Notes: generated by a model not told the origin, from the letters alone. Shown: positions 8,443-16,505, numbered from the stretch's first letter. The stretch: DNA of 19,265 bases from an uncultured Butyrivibrio sp. (GCA_947169985.1 CAMVRW010000010.1:1-19265), one strand, 5' to 3'. Numbers and translations: made by a program.

Positions 8443-8491
8443 TGTGTAACCTCTTTCCCTCTATGTTAGATATTATTGTTAACGAAACTAT

Positions 8492-8520
8492 ATTTTATAT
8501 TATAGTTCCCATTCTGTAAA
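8492..8520 (-). promoter_or_regulatory. Probable ackA promoter with overlapping inverted repeat
   Basis: On the minus strand TTTACA (8515-8520) and TAAAAT (8492-8497) are exactly 17 bases apart. An inverted repeat, AACTATA (8486-8492) and TATAGTT (8501-8507), straddles the -10 box and could be an operator, although the AT-rich context makes chance occurrence plausible. Confidence 0.5.
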
Positions 8521-8545
8521 AGTTCCTTGCGTATAATCAAAAAAC

Positions 8546-8574
8546 TTCCATGAATATAATATCTATATTATAAT
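8546..8574 (+). promoter_or_regulatory. Candidate tmcAL promoter
   Basis: A perfect TATAAT (8569-8574) lies 17 bases after a poor -35 box, TTCCAT (8546-8551). A second TATAAT occurs at 8555-8560, also without a good -35. A promoter must lie in this 195-base divergent gap, but the exact choice is uncertain. Confidence 0.3.
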
Positions 8575-8637
8575 CTTAGAACAAGGAAAAAGCTGTACAA
8601 AATAGGAAGAATACTACACTTTACTAAGGAAATTTAA

Positions 8638-9924
8638 ATGAAAGTCGTTGGAATAATTGCTGAATTTAATCCTTTTCATAACGGACATAAGTATTTGATA
8701 GATAGGTGCAAAAGAGATCTTGGCGCAGATTACGTTGTCATTGTAATGAGCGGAGATTTTGTACAGCGAGGTGCTCCTGCTATTATCTCAAAGTTTTCCC
8801 GTGCAAAAATGGCCCTTGCTTCAGGAGCAGATGCTGTTTTTGAACTCCCCATCTACTACAGTCTAGGAAGTGCTGAATTTTTCGCCCAGGGTGCTATTTC
8901 CCTGCTTTCAGGTCTTGGTGTTGTAACAGATATTGCCTTTGGTTCTGAATTCACGGACCTTGATAAGCTATCAAAGGTTGCAGATATTCTTATTGATGAA
9001 CCAGTTGCTTACAAAGAGGCTATGCAAAAAGCCCTCTCAGAGGGTGCTTCCTACCCTTCAGCTCAGGCAAAGGGACTATGTGCGCATCTTAGGGCTTCTG
9101 GCCGTGTATCAGATGAAACTGATAATGCAGACGAAAATGATCTTCTCCATGAATACATGGATATTTTTACATGCCCCAACTCCGGACTTGCAGTTGAATA
9201 TCTGAAGGCATTGAAGCGTAAGGATTCTCCTATAAAGCCTCATGTGATCCAGAGAATGGGTGCTTCATACCACGATACAGCCATAATTAATTCAGATGCT
9301 CCATCAGCCAGTGCCGCAGGAATCCGTAAGCTCATAATTGGTTCAAAACCTTCCACCCTCACAGGTGGCTTAATAACCGATGCCATGCCAATGGAAGCTT
9401 TCAATGAGCTTACCGGCTACGGGGGTGTGTTCCTTTCTGAGAACAGTTTTTCAGAGCTTTTAAACTACAAGCTTTTACTTGAGAAAAATGAAGGCTACGA
9501 GCAGTACATGGATGTTACCTATGACCTTTCAAATCGCATTAGTGCATTTCTTGATGATTATAAGGACTTTTCTTCCTTCACGGCTTTAGTGAATTCCAAG
9601 AATCTTACCTACACCAGAATCAGCAGAAGCCTTATGCACATTCTCCTTAATATCACACAGGATAATATGGACGCCTACAAGGCTGATGGGTTCACAAACT
9701 ATGGTCGTATTCTGGGCATGAAAAAAGCATCCTCAGGTCTTTTGGCAGAGATTCACGAAAACGCTACTATCCCTGTCCTAGACAGACTTAAGGATGCTGA
9801 TAAAGTTCTTTTCCCGTTGCAACGGCAGTTATTTAACGAAACCCTTGCAGCCAGTTCCATTTATAATTCTCTTGCCCAAAACGGCATAAAAACCGAATTC
9901 AGCCTGAAGCAGATTATAATTTAA
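8638..9924 (+). CDS. tmcAL: tRNA(Met) cytidine acetate ligase (YlbM family)
   Basis: This enzyme activates acetate with ATP to acetyl-AMP and acetylates the wobble cytidine (C34) of elongator tRNA(Met) to N4-acetylcytidine. It belongs to the nucleotidyltransferase superfamily. The opening VVGIIAEFNPFHNGHKYLI holds the HxGH nucleotide motif at 14-17, and SGDFVQRG (38-45) and SKFSRAKMAL follow as in YlbM. At 428 residues it is slightly longer than the roughly 400 usual for the family. Start is ATG at 8638 with a TAAGGA site 7 bases upstream. It is divergent from ackA, whose product acetate is the substrate of this enzyme. Its stop lies 3 bases from the stop of the convergent FIST-GGDEF gene and no terminator hairpin is visible. 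Confidence 0.95.
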   Translation: MKVVGIIAEFNPFHNGHKYLIDRCKRDLGADYVVIVMSGDFVQRGAPAIISKFSRAKMALASGADAVFELPIYYSLGSAEFFAQGAISLLSGLGVVTDIAFGSEFTDLDKLSKVADILIDEPVAYKEAMQKALSEGASYPSAQAKGLCAHLRASGRVSDETDNADENDLLHEYMDIFTCPNSGLAVEYLKALKRKDSPIKPHVIQRMGASYHDTAIINSDAPSASAAGIRKLIIGSKPSTLTGGLITDAMPMEAFNELTGYGGVFLSENSFSELLNYKLLLEKNEGYEQYMDVTYDLSNRISAFLDDYKDFSSFTALVNSKNLTYTRISRSLMHILLNITQDNMDAYKADGFTNYGRILGMKKASSGLLAEIHENATIPVLDRLKDADKVLFPLQRQLFNETLAASSIYNSLAQNGIKTEFSLKQIII

Positions 9925-9927
9925 GGA

Positions 9928-11679
9928 TCACAGATCGGTGCAGAACTGATCCTTGCCATTGGCTTTAGCTTCGTACAAGAGCTCATCTACCCTGTTTATG
10001 GTTCCCAGAACGTCTTCATCCTTCCTGTGCCTTGTTACGCCAACGCTGGCTGTAACTTTGCACACATGGAAGGCTTCATTCCTTATCTTTAGAAGGATTG
10101 TGTCAGCTATTTCTTTTACCTTCTCATCGTCATAGCCCCTGGCATATACCATAAACTCTTCGCCTCCCCAACGTCCGATTTCTACTGCGTCCAGGGTCTT
10201 AATATATTCATCAAGAGTACGGGCTATGGTCTTAAGGATATTGTCTCCCTCAGAATGGCCATGCTGATCATTGATCTGCTTAAAGTCATCAATATCAAAC
10301 ATGATAAGATGCCAGTTCTTATCAATCAGGTCACACTCTTCTGCACCTTCATAAATGATCCGTTCTATAGCTCCACGGTTGTAAAGCTTTGTGAGCGCAT
10401 CATGGGATGCTTTGTAAAGCATTTCATTGAGCTGATCATTCTTTTCCATCAGCTCCTCAGTCATGGTATTGATGAAGATTGCAAGCCTTGCAGTAATAGA
10501 CATGTTGCTTTTGTTCTCGATCTCATCTATATCAAGTTCGATCTTTTCCGGGATTGGACCTTCACGCATAGCCACAGTAACAATGGAAAGATTGTTTAAA
10601 AGAGTGTTCCCCTTATAACGCATCACTTCTCCAAGAGCACTAAATCCAGTGGTCATAAGGTGCTTCGATATCTCTTTTATCTCAACTTTCTCTTTTCCTG
10701 CCCAAAAGAGCTTTCTGCCCATGCAATTGACAATGTTGACTACCTGAGGACCAAATTCCCTGATCTTGTCACCTACCTGTTTAGTGTGCTTGATGATCCT
10801 TCTTGGATCACCAAAGGTGATCTTTACGTCGCTCCCCTCAGGAATGTTGGAGGACATCAAAATAGAACCGTCAGGGTTAACGGATTTAGCATGTCTTATA
10901 TAGGCTGTTTCTTCATCTATTCTGACTTCCCAAGGAAACTCCAGGGCATTGTAAAAGAAATTCTTGTCATTTTTAATGTGTAGATAATGGTTGTAAACCT
11001 CGTAGGCAGGCTTTTCATCTAGTTCATAGACAACCGGCCCCTGGACTTTTGTAACCTTAAATGGGTATCCTATGGGTTTCCAGCCAAACATTCTGTCAGT
11101 CTGGATATGGAGCTCCGGTCCGCTATAGAAAACAACTGCAGAGCCGTCAAAGCTTTGCTTTCCATCATTAGCAAAGACAAATGACGGAAAATTAACATCT
11201 CCTACTGCAACACCGCCAAAGACATCAATTTCCTCCGGCAGATTATCAATGACTTTACCTATAGCCTCAAGAGTTTCATAGGTTGCAGCTGTCAAAACCT
11301 CAATTCCCTTGAGATCAGGAATAGCCTGCAAATGCTCAAAGAGCCACTGGGAGTCGATATCATCAGGTCTCTCATAATAGGGCAAAACCTCTATCCTGGT
11401 AGTGGGATCCTCAAAGATAAGAAGGGTCACAACCAGCTCATCATCCAGCATTGCTCCATCCAGGATCTCACCTGTGGCACTACAGCCAATAACCGGAATT
11501 CCAGGTGCATTTTCTTTTAATATCTTCCGAACCTCTTCAAGGCTGTTTCGAAGGTCCTCTTCATCATAGGGAATATATACATGAAAAAGAGAAGCAGTGT
11601 TATTGCCACTAATACTGCTCATCCAATCCTTTATTATCTCAGGAAAACGATCATCATATGATGTCTGTAGCAGTCTCAC
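9928..11679 (-). CDS. FIST-domain diguanylate cyclase (FIST_N, FIST_C, GGDEF)
   Basis: This is a soluble signalling protein of 583 residues that probably makes cyclic di-GMP from two GTP in response to a small ligand. FIST_N covers about residues 1-220 (IPVIGCSATGEIL at 61-73; DVFGGVAVGD at 152-161) and FIST_C about 220-370. A short helical linker (390-425) leads to a GGDEF domain at about 425-580. The catalytic loop is GRWGGEEF (502-509) and the metal site FDIDDFKQIND (461-471) is intact, so the enzyme should be active. The product-inhibition motif RxxD is missing: the matching segment reads KTLD, and two extra residues separate it from GGEEF. There is no membrane segment. Start is GTG at 11679 with a GGAGG site at 11687-11691, 7 bases upstream. 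FIST domains are thought to bind amino acids or related small molecules, so the signal here is unknown. Confidence 0.93.
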   Translation of the reverse strand: MRLLQTSYDDRFPEIIKDWMSSISGNNTASLFHVYIPYDEEDLRNSLEEVRKILKENAPGIPVIGCSATGEILDGAMLDDELVVTLLIFEDPTTRIEVLPYYERPDDIDSQWLFEHLQAIPDLKGIEVLTAATYETLEAIGKVIDNLPEEIDVFGGVAVGDVNFPSFVFANDGKQSFDGSAVVFYSGPELHIQTDRMFGWKPIGYPFKVTKVQGPVVYELDEKPAYEVYNHYLHIKNDKNFFYNALEFPWEVRIDEETAYIRHAKSVNPDGSILMSSNIPEGSDVKITFGDPRRIIKHTKQVGDKIREFGPQVVNIVNCMGRKLFWAGKEKVEIKEISKHLMTTGFSALGEVMRYKGNTLLNNLSIVTVAMREGPIPEKIELDIDEIENKSNMSITARLAIFINTMTEELMEKNDQLNEMLYKASHDALTKLYNRGAIERIIYEGAEECDLIDKNWHLIMFDIDDFKQINDQHGHSEGDNILKTIARTLDEYIKTLDAVEIGRWGGEEFMVYARGYDDEKVKEIADTILLKIRNEAFHVCKVTASVGVTRHRKDEDVLGTINRVDELLYEAKANGKDQFCTDL

Positions 11680-11691
11680 TAAAAAACCTCC

Positions 11692-11729
11692 TACAAATTA
11701 ATCTACTCTTATTATACTCATAATTTGTA
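11692..11729. repeat. Inverted repeat in the FIST-GGDEF / 704-residue gene divergent promoter region
   Basis: TACAAATTA (11692-11700) and TAATTTGTA (11721-11729) are a perfect 9-bp inverted repeat with a 20-base spacer. The spacer contains TATAAT on the minus strand (11711-11716), the likely -10 box of the FIST-GGDEF gene. The arms are two helical turns or more apart, as expected for a dimeric or looping regulator rather than an RNA hairpin, because the right arm should lie upstream of the transcript. Confidence 0.45.
11711..11716 (-). promoter_or_regulatory. Candidate -10 box of the FIST-GGDEF gene
   Basis: A consensus TATAAT on the minus strand lies 32 bases upstream of the GTG start. The -35 position holds only a weak match, TTCAAT at 18 bases spacing, so an activator may be needed or the assignment may be wrong. 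Confidence 0.3.
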
Positions 11730-11735
11730 ATTTAA

Positions 11736-11764
11736 TTGAAGTATATTTTTTCACGTGATACCAT
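11736..11764 (+). promoter_or_regulatory. Candidate promoter of the 704-residue protein gene
   Basis: TTGAAG (11736-11741) and TACCAT (11759-11764) are 17 bases apart and lie about 40 bases upstream of the start codon. Each box matches four of six consensus bases. Confidence 0.35.
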
Positions 11765-11777
11765 ATATATGTACGAG

Positions 11778-11793
11778 TTTATCTTGAGATAAA
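11778..11793. promoter_or_regulatory. Palindrome just upstream of the 704-residue protein gene
   Basis: TTTATCT, then TG, then AGATAAA form a perfect 7+7 palindrome 4 bases before the ribosome binding site AGGAGGG (11797-11803). It could be a repressor operator downstream of the promoter, or a short leader hairpin (6-bp stem, TTGA loop) that affects translation. Confidence 0.4.
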
Positions 11794-11806
11794 ACCAGGA
11801 GGGCAT

Positions 11807-13921
11807 ATGGGTCTTCTTAAACTGGAAAAAGGCCAGATTTTTCATAAAGCAGGAACTGATATCGTCGAAACAGTTGAAATTTTAGTAAAGGGTCGGGTCA
11901 GGATTTCCAGCACCTACTCTTCCGTTGTCTTAAACGTAGGCGCATTTATCGGAGTAGTTGAAACTCCCGGACATCCATATGTCTATACCTGCGAAGCTTT
12001 GGAAGAATCTGCAGTCTATTCATATCCTTATGAATCAAAGGATGATATCGCCAAAATAGTTAAATTAAGTCCAAAAATTGCCTCTGTCCTGGCAGCCACC
12101 TCTGCTGAGTCAGCCGCAACCTGCTGCGCAATTTATGACACTGAATTTGACGAAGCTCTTAAGGAGTACGATCAGATCATTGCTGATTATGCAGACTACC
12201 CTTCCCTTTGCATAAAGGTTGGAGAAGCGCCGAAGGATTTTCCAGAGATGGAAGAGCTTATTCCTCCTGAAAGATCCGAAAAGGTCCCCCAGTGGGCAAT
12301 TGAATTCTGTGACAGTTTAAAAAACAATGAAGCCACTCTTAAAAAGAGTTTTTATCCCCTTAGCACAGAAATTGCTGCGGGAATGGTCATGACCACCTAT
12401 TTTATTTATGACACCATTTCCACTGCGGTTCAGGCTCTGACTGTATATAGAAAAACCCTGAAAAAGAAAACCTCAAACTTCACCTCCACCATGAAGATGA
12501 TAAGAGCAAGGTTAAACGACATGGAAAGAGCTGAAGCAGGCGAGGGAGAAGGAAACGTTACTATTGTCAATGCCCTGTCTACTATCCTTGCATATTCTGG
12601 GGTTCCGGCAGAAACAGCCACCCTTTTTGAAGAACAGATTACCGCCTTTAAAGCTAACGATAACAGATATGATTCTTCCGATGAAGCAAGAGCACTTAGA
12701 AGAAATATCGGTAGTACCTTCTATCAGATATACACACCTGCTTTCTTAAGAAGTCTTACCGACGAGAACATTCCTTTGGAAGTAAAAATGTTCTTTATGT
12801 TCGGTTTTGTTGATGAGGAACTTGCAGGAGAAAAAAATACTGCCATCCTGGCAAATATGGTCAAGGCCTACACTCCTGATCCCGAAGGACACGTGCTTAC
12901 TCTCTATGAGTGGCTTCAGAAGATCTATCTTATAGAGGTTGAACCATCCAGAAATGAGTTTGACCAGGACTGGCCCACTTACCTTCGCGAGCAGAAAAAC
13001 ACAGGTGCCATCAATAATGAACAGATGGAAGCCATGAACAGAAGCTCCAAGCACAGGCTTGAGTTTGAGATCCATAATCTCTTTGCTCTGGGAAACAGAA
13101 TGACCTTTGGACGTATCTCCTCTTTCGTGCCTGTCTTCGACTCCCAAAACGTATTAAGGCCTCTGGATATGGCATATCTAACCGCTTCCAAGGTAAAAGA
13201 GTATTATGAAAAGATAAGATCCATTGATTACGGCGTATTCTGTAGACAGGCTGTATTCTCTGACACAGAGATCGGTATTACGCAGCTGTACTTTGCTGAT
13301 GATATAACTCCTTACATGATCCTGATGCCAAACGTTGGAAGCCGTGCTTGTTTGTGGCAGGAAATCGAGGGTAAAAACAGAAGGACAAAGGCCAGAATGC
13401 TTGTGTCCATTTTCAATACCGAGAATACTGAAGAGGCTATGTTCAGACTCTTTGGAGAATTCAGATGGGAAATGTGCAAGACGGAGCAGGGAGTTCACTG
13501 GAACGACGTTACAGATCCCTCCCTCACCTCCATGTACTGCGACTATCTTCAGTTCTTTAAAAAGAACTCCGCACTGTCCAGCGAACAGAAGGAGAAGCTC
13601 AGAACTGACCTTAAGAAGTTTTCAAACAATTACAAGAATGTGTTTATTGCTGATTATCTGGCATACATCAAGTATGAATCCGCCGGCTCACCAAGGCTCA
13701 ACAAGGTGGCAAGAGAAATCCTCTTCACCTTCTGTCCCTTCGGAAAAGAGGTCCGGGACAGAATTGGCGAAAACCCTCAGTACACAGAACTCATCAATCA
13801 TTACAGAGTTCACATCGGGAATCAGGCAAAGCCTATTCAGAACATTATCGCAAAGCTCAACAAAGAAGAAATCCCGATTCCCGAAGAGGTCTCAAATCAG
13901 CTTGAGCACCTCAAGAAATAA
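11807..13921 (+). CDS. Cyclic-nucleotide-binding-like domain protein with large uncharacterised C-terminal region
   Basis: I do not recognise the full architecture. Residues 1 to about 110 look like the beta-barrel of a Crp-type cyclic-nucleotide-binding domain: LEKGQIFHKAGT at 6-17, EILVKGRVRIS at 24-34, VGAFIGVVE at 44-52. The conserved phosphate-cassette arginine of cAMP binders is not evident, so the ligand may differ or be absent. The following roughly 590 residues are soluble and mostly helical, with clusters such as YQIYTPAFLRSLTDENIPLEVKMF (306-329), LFGEFRWEMCKTEQG (548-562) and a final PIPEEV (690-695). There is no helix-turn-helix, membrane segment or catalytic motif that I can name. 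It is divergent from the FIST-GGDEF gene, which suggests a shared pathway. Start is ATG at 11807 with AGGAGGG only 3-4 bases away, a short spacing. The last 25 bases overlap the end of the convergent isomerase gene. Confidence 0.8.
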   Translation: MGLLKLEKGQIFHKAGTDIVETVEILVKGRVRISSTYSSVVLNVGAFIGVVETPGHPYVYTCEALEESAVYSYPYESKDDIAKIVKLSPKIASVLAATSAESAATCCAIYDTEFDEALKEYDQIIADYADYPSLCIKVGEAPKDFPEMEELIPPERSEKVPQWAIEFCDSLKNNEATLKKSFYPLSTEIAAGMVMTTYFIYDTISTAVQALTVYRKTLKKKTSNFTSTMKMIRARLNDMERAEAGEGEGNVTIVNALSTILAYSGVPAETATLFEEQITAFKANDNRYDSSDEARALRRNIGSTFYQIYTPAFLRSLTDENIPLEVKMFFMFGFVDEELAGEKNTAILANMVKAYTPDPEGHVLTLYEWLQKIYLIEVEPSRNEFDQDWPTYLREQKNTGAINNEQMEAMNRSSKHRLEFEIHNLFALGNRMTFGRISSFVPVFDSQNVLRPLDMAYLTASKVKEYYEKIRSIDYGVFCRQAVFSDTEIGITQLYFADDITPYMILMPNVGSRACLWQEIEGKNRRTKARMLVSIFNTENTEEAMFRLFGEFRWEMCKTEQGVHWNDVTDPSLTSMYCDYLQFFKKNSALSSEQKEKLRTDLKKFSNNYKNVFIADYLAYIKYESAGSPRLNKVAREILFTFCPFGKEVRDRIGENPQYTELINHYRVHIGNQAKPIQNIIAKLNKEEIPIPEEVSNQLEHLKK

Positions 13922-14742
13922 CTCTCAATTACTTCCCGGGACTGCACTGCAGTCTCGGGTTTTGTATCTTCTAAAGTAGCCTGTATGAAAGGCTTCTTCT
14001 CCAAGGCAAATTTTATGATATTTGTATAGTCCATTTCTCCAAATCCACAGCCAACACTCTTCACCTTATCAGGCTCTAATACGCAGTCCTTAAGATGGAT
14101 CATGGCAATGTCCTTATCAAGAAGTTCTATGGCCTCATCTATCACTTCCATCCTCTGCTCATAGTTATCAGTCCAGATCAGATTTACTGGATCAAAAATG
14201 ATCTTAAGATTTGGTGATCCGATACGGTCAAGAACCTGCCTTGCTCTTTTTCCGTCATAGACGATGTGCCTGTAAACAGGCTCTATAGCCAGAATAACGC
14301 CAAACTTTTCAGCACACTCAACTACAGGCTTAAGATTCTCTATAAAGATGTCCAAAGCCTCCTTTGAATGGCAGGCTTCTTTATCATAGGAATAGCTCTC
14401 ATTTGGCGCTCCGGTCTCAGTTCCAACCATTCCACATCCAAGGATAGAGGCAAAGCGAAGGTGTGCATAATATTTCTCCTGTATCTCTTTTAACTTAACA
14501 GGATCAGGATGCGCAAGATTAAGGTAACAGCCAAGGACAGCCATATCAACTTCCGCGTGCTTCAAGGCATTCTTTATATACATGGCATATCCTGGAGTCA
14601 GCGCCATAGGGTCTGCGGTAAATCCAGGCACCTTGGAAAGCGCCATATGAATGCAGGAAAAGCCCTGCTCTTTTACATTCTGAAGCCTCTTCTCAAAGGG
14701 TGCTTCCTTTGTGTCGTGGAATCTGATTCCCAGTTGTATCAT
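13897..14742 (-). CDS. Sugar phosphate isomerase/epimerase, xylose-isomerase-like TIM barrel
   Basis: This is a metal-dependent isomerase or epimerase of the AP-endonuclease-2/xylose-isomerase-like fold, 281 residues long and cytosolic. The four expected metal ligands at barrel strand ends are present: Glu154 (AIEPV), Asp184 (FDPVN), His216 (MIHLKD) and Glu258 (TLEDT). The substrate cannot be read from the sequence; the operon suggests a sugar or sugar acid released from pectin or hemicellulose. Start is ATG at 14742 with a GGAGGT site 7 bases upstream, and the ATGA overlap with the ABC gene stop indicates translational coupling. Its 3' end overlaps the convergent 704-residue gene by 25 bases, and the terminator of that gene lies inside this coding region. 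Confidence 0.9.
   Translation of the reverse strand: MIQLGIRFHDTKEAPFEKRLQNVKEQGFSCIHMALSKVPGFTADPMALTPGYAMYIKNALKHAEVDMAVLGCYLNLAHPDPVKLKEIQEKYYAHLRFASILGCGMVGTETGAPNESYSYDKEACHSKEALDIFIENLKPVVECAEKFGVILAIEPVYRHIVYDGKRARQVLDRIGSPNLKIIFDPVNLIWTDNYEQRMEVIDEAIELLDKDIAMIHLKDCVLEPDKVKSVGCGFGEMDYTNIIKFALEKKPFIQATLEDTKPETAVQSREVIESYFLRCSS
13935..13963 (+). terminator. Intrinsic terminator of the 704-residue protein gene, inside the isomerase coding region
   Basis: The hairpin runs from CCCGGGACTG (13935-13944) to CAGTCTCGGG (13950-13959), 10 base pairs including one G-U, with a 5-base loop, followed by TTTT. It begins 14 bases after the stop codon on the plus strand. On the opposite strand the same bases encode about residues 261-269 of the isomerase. 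Confidence 0.82.
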
Positions 14743-16505
14743 CTTGAAACCTCCATTTGGTAGAATATTCCTTTTTTCTCCATAAGCTCAGAAAATGTTC
14801 CGATCTCAGCTATAGTTCCATCTTCTATGACTATTATCCTGTCGGCTTCCTTTATAGTTGAAAGCCTATGGGCCACGATAAAGGTTGTACACTTACTGGA
14901 TATCTTATCAAGTGCATAAGAAACCTCTTTTTCGGATATGGAGTCAAGTGCTGATGTTGCCTCATCCAAAAGCATAACCTTTGGTTCTCTGATAAGTGCT
15001 CTGGCTATGGATATTCTCTGTTTCTGACCTCCCGACAGCTTATCTCCATGCTCTCCAACCTTTGTATCAAGGCCATTAGGGAGTTTATCAATTACGCTTC
15101 TAAGTCCCGCCTCATCAATTACTTTCTGAAGCTTCTCCTCGGTAACACCCGTGGTTCCATACAGGATATTGTCTCTTATGGTCCCGGAGAAAAGAATTGT
15201 CTCCTGAGGTACAACAGCCAGTTGTTTCCTATAACTTCCCAGGTGAACGGAAGTAATATCCTTTCCGTCGATAAATAGCTTTCCTGTCTTAGGAAACCCA
15301 AAAGCCACTATCAGATTCATGATCGTAGATTTACCTGCTCCTGATTCACCCACAAAGGCTATTGTCTCTCCCGGGTATACATGCAAATTAATATCTCTAA
15401 GGATCGGCTCCTCGTTATCAGGATATGAGTAAGAAACATCCCGGAAGTCATACTCTCCTTTGATCTCCCCAATGTCTTGCTTACCTTCATTTTCTTCCAC
15501 ATGCTTGAACAAAAGGATTTCACCGATACTGGAAACCGACTCCAGTCCCTTTGAAATCACAGGAAGCAGATTTAAAAGAGATGAGACCTGTCCTACTATT
15601 GAAGTAAAATAACTTTGGTAAAGAACCACATCTCCAACTTGTACGGTGCCTTTAACTGCCAAAACAGATGTAAAAGCAAGGCACATAACCTGGAATATCT
15701 GGAAGAACGCCCAGCTTACAGCTCCAAAATTCCCCTGAATGATATCAAGACTGTATCCTGCCTGAGCAATGAGATCCACCTGAGTATCCATTCTCATTAT
15801 CTCTTCTTCCTCAAGTCCATGGGCTCTGGTTACAGGTACCAGTTGTACCATCTCCATGACTTTGGCAGAAGTATTCTCCATCTCTTTTCTGAAGGTCTGA
15901 TTATGCTTCTTGATGGGCTTTTTAAAAGCCACCACCAAAACCGCAGCCAATGGAACCATAAAAAGAAAGAAAAGAAATACCACGATACTCTTGCTGACAG
16001 TTACAGTCAGAGCAACAGCTATATTGATAGCAATATTGATCAGAGATACAAACAACTGAGAAGATAAAGTCTCTACAGCCTCAACATCCCTTATGATTTT
16101 AGACTGAAGCCTTCCTGAGAGCATGTCCTTCTGGTGAGGAATTGACATTACCTGTATCTTGTGGATAAGAGCACTTCGCAGCCCGGCTTCAACCTTCCTT
16201 ACTGCCTTACTCCTGAAATGAATATGGAGATAATTCATCGGCACATTCAGCACAAGAAGAATGACCATCAATCCTACATTGAAGGCAATTATTGTCAGGA
16301 CATCCGGGTTCTTATCTGTGACATTGTTAATTATATTGGCTGTTATGATAGGCAGTATCCATACCGGGCTATGCTTTACCACATAAAAAACAGCAGACCA
16401 GAAAAAGTTGGAATACATCCCCTTGTAAAAGCCAAGAAGAGCCATAAGAGGATTTCCCTTGTGTTTCTCATAACTCTCAAAATATACGTTTGTTTCTAAA
16501 TTCAT
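14739..16505 (-). CDS. Exporter-type ABC half-transporter (fused permease and ATPase)
   Basis: This is an ABCB-like half-transporter of 588 residues, expected to work as a homodimer or with a partner not seen here. Six membrane helices lie between about 30 and 315. The nucleotide-binding domain follows at about 350-588, with Walker A GESGAGKST (386-394), Q-loop PQET (433-436), signature LSGGQKQR (490-497), Walker B VMLLDEATSALD (510-521) and switch His546 in AHRLST. All catalytic residues are intact. The ATG at 16505 directly follows the GH43 stop codon (TAAATG), and a GAGGAA site lies within the GH43 end. Such proteins usually export drugs, lipids or peptides. In this glycosidase operon the cargo might be a sugar-derived compound, but nothing in the sequence shows that. 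Confidence 0.95.
   Translation of the reverse strand: MNLETNVYFESYEKHKGNPLMALLGFYKGMYSNFFWSAVFYVVKHSPVWILPIITANIINNVTDKNPDVLTIIAFNVGLMVILLVLNVPMNYLHIHFRSKAVRKVEAGLRSALIHKIQVMSIPHQKDMLSGRLQSKIIRDVEAVETLSSQLFVSLINIAINIAVALTVTVSKSIVVFLFFLFMVPLAAVLVVAFKKPIKKHNQTFRKEMENTSAKVMEMVQLVPVTRAHGLEEEEIMRMDTQVDLIAQAGYSLDIIQGNFGAVSWAFFQIFQVMCLAFTSVLAVKGTVQVGDVVLYQSYFTSIVGQVSSLLNLLPVISKGLESVSSIGEILLFKHVEENEGKQDIGEIKGEYDFRDVSYSYPDNEEPILRDINLHVYPGETIAFVGESGAGKSTIMNLIVAFGFPKTGKLFIDGKDITSVHLGSYRKQLAVVPQETILFSGTIRDNILYGTTGVTEEKLQKVIDEAGLRSVIDKLPNGLDTKVGEHGDKLSGGQKQRISIARALIREPKVMLLDEATSALDSISEKEVSYALDKISSKCTTFIVAHRLSTIKEADRIIVIEDGTIAEIGTFSELMEKKGIFYQMEVSR

Noticed and set aside
11807..12136. Calling the 704-residue protein a Crp/Fnr transcription factor
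   Set aside because: No helix-turn-helix follows the beta-barrel, and the length is about three times that of the family.
12746..13147. Minus-strand 133-codon frame inside the 704-residue gene
   Set aside because: Antisense shadow; the plus-strand frame is much longer, has a start signal and ends at a terminator.
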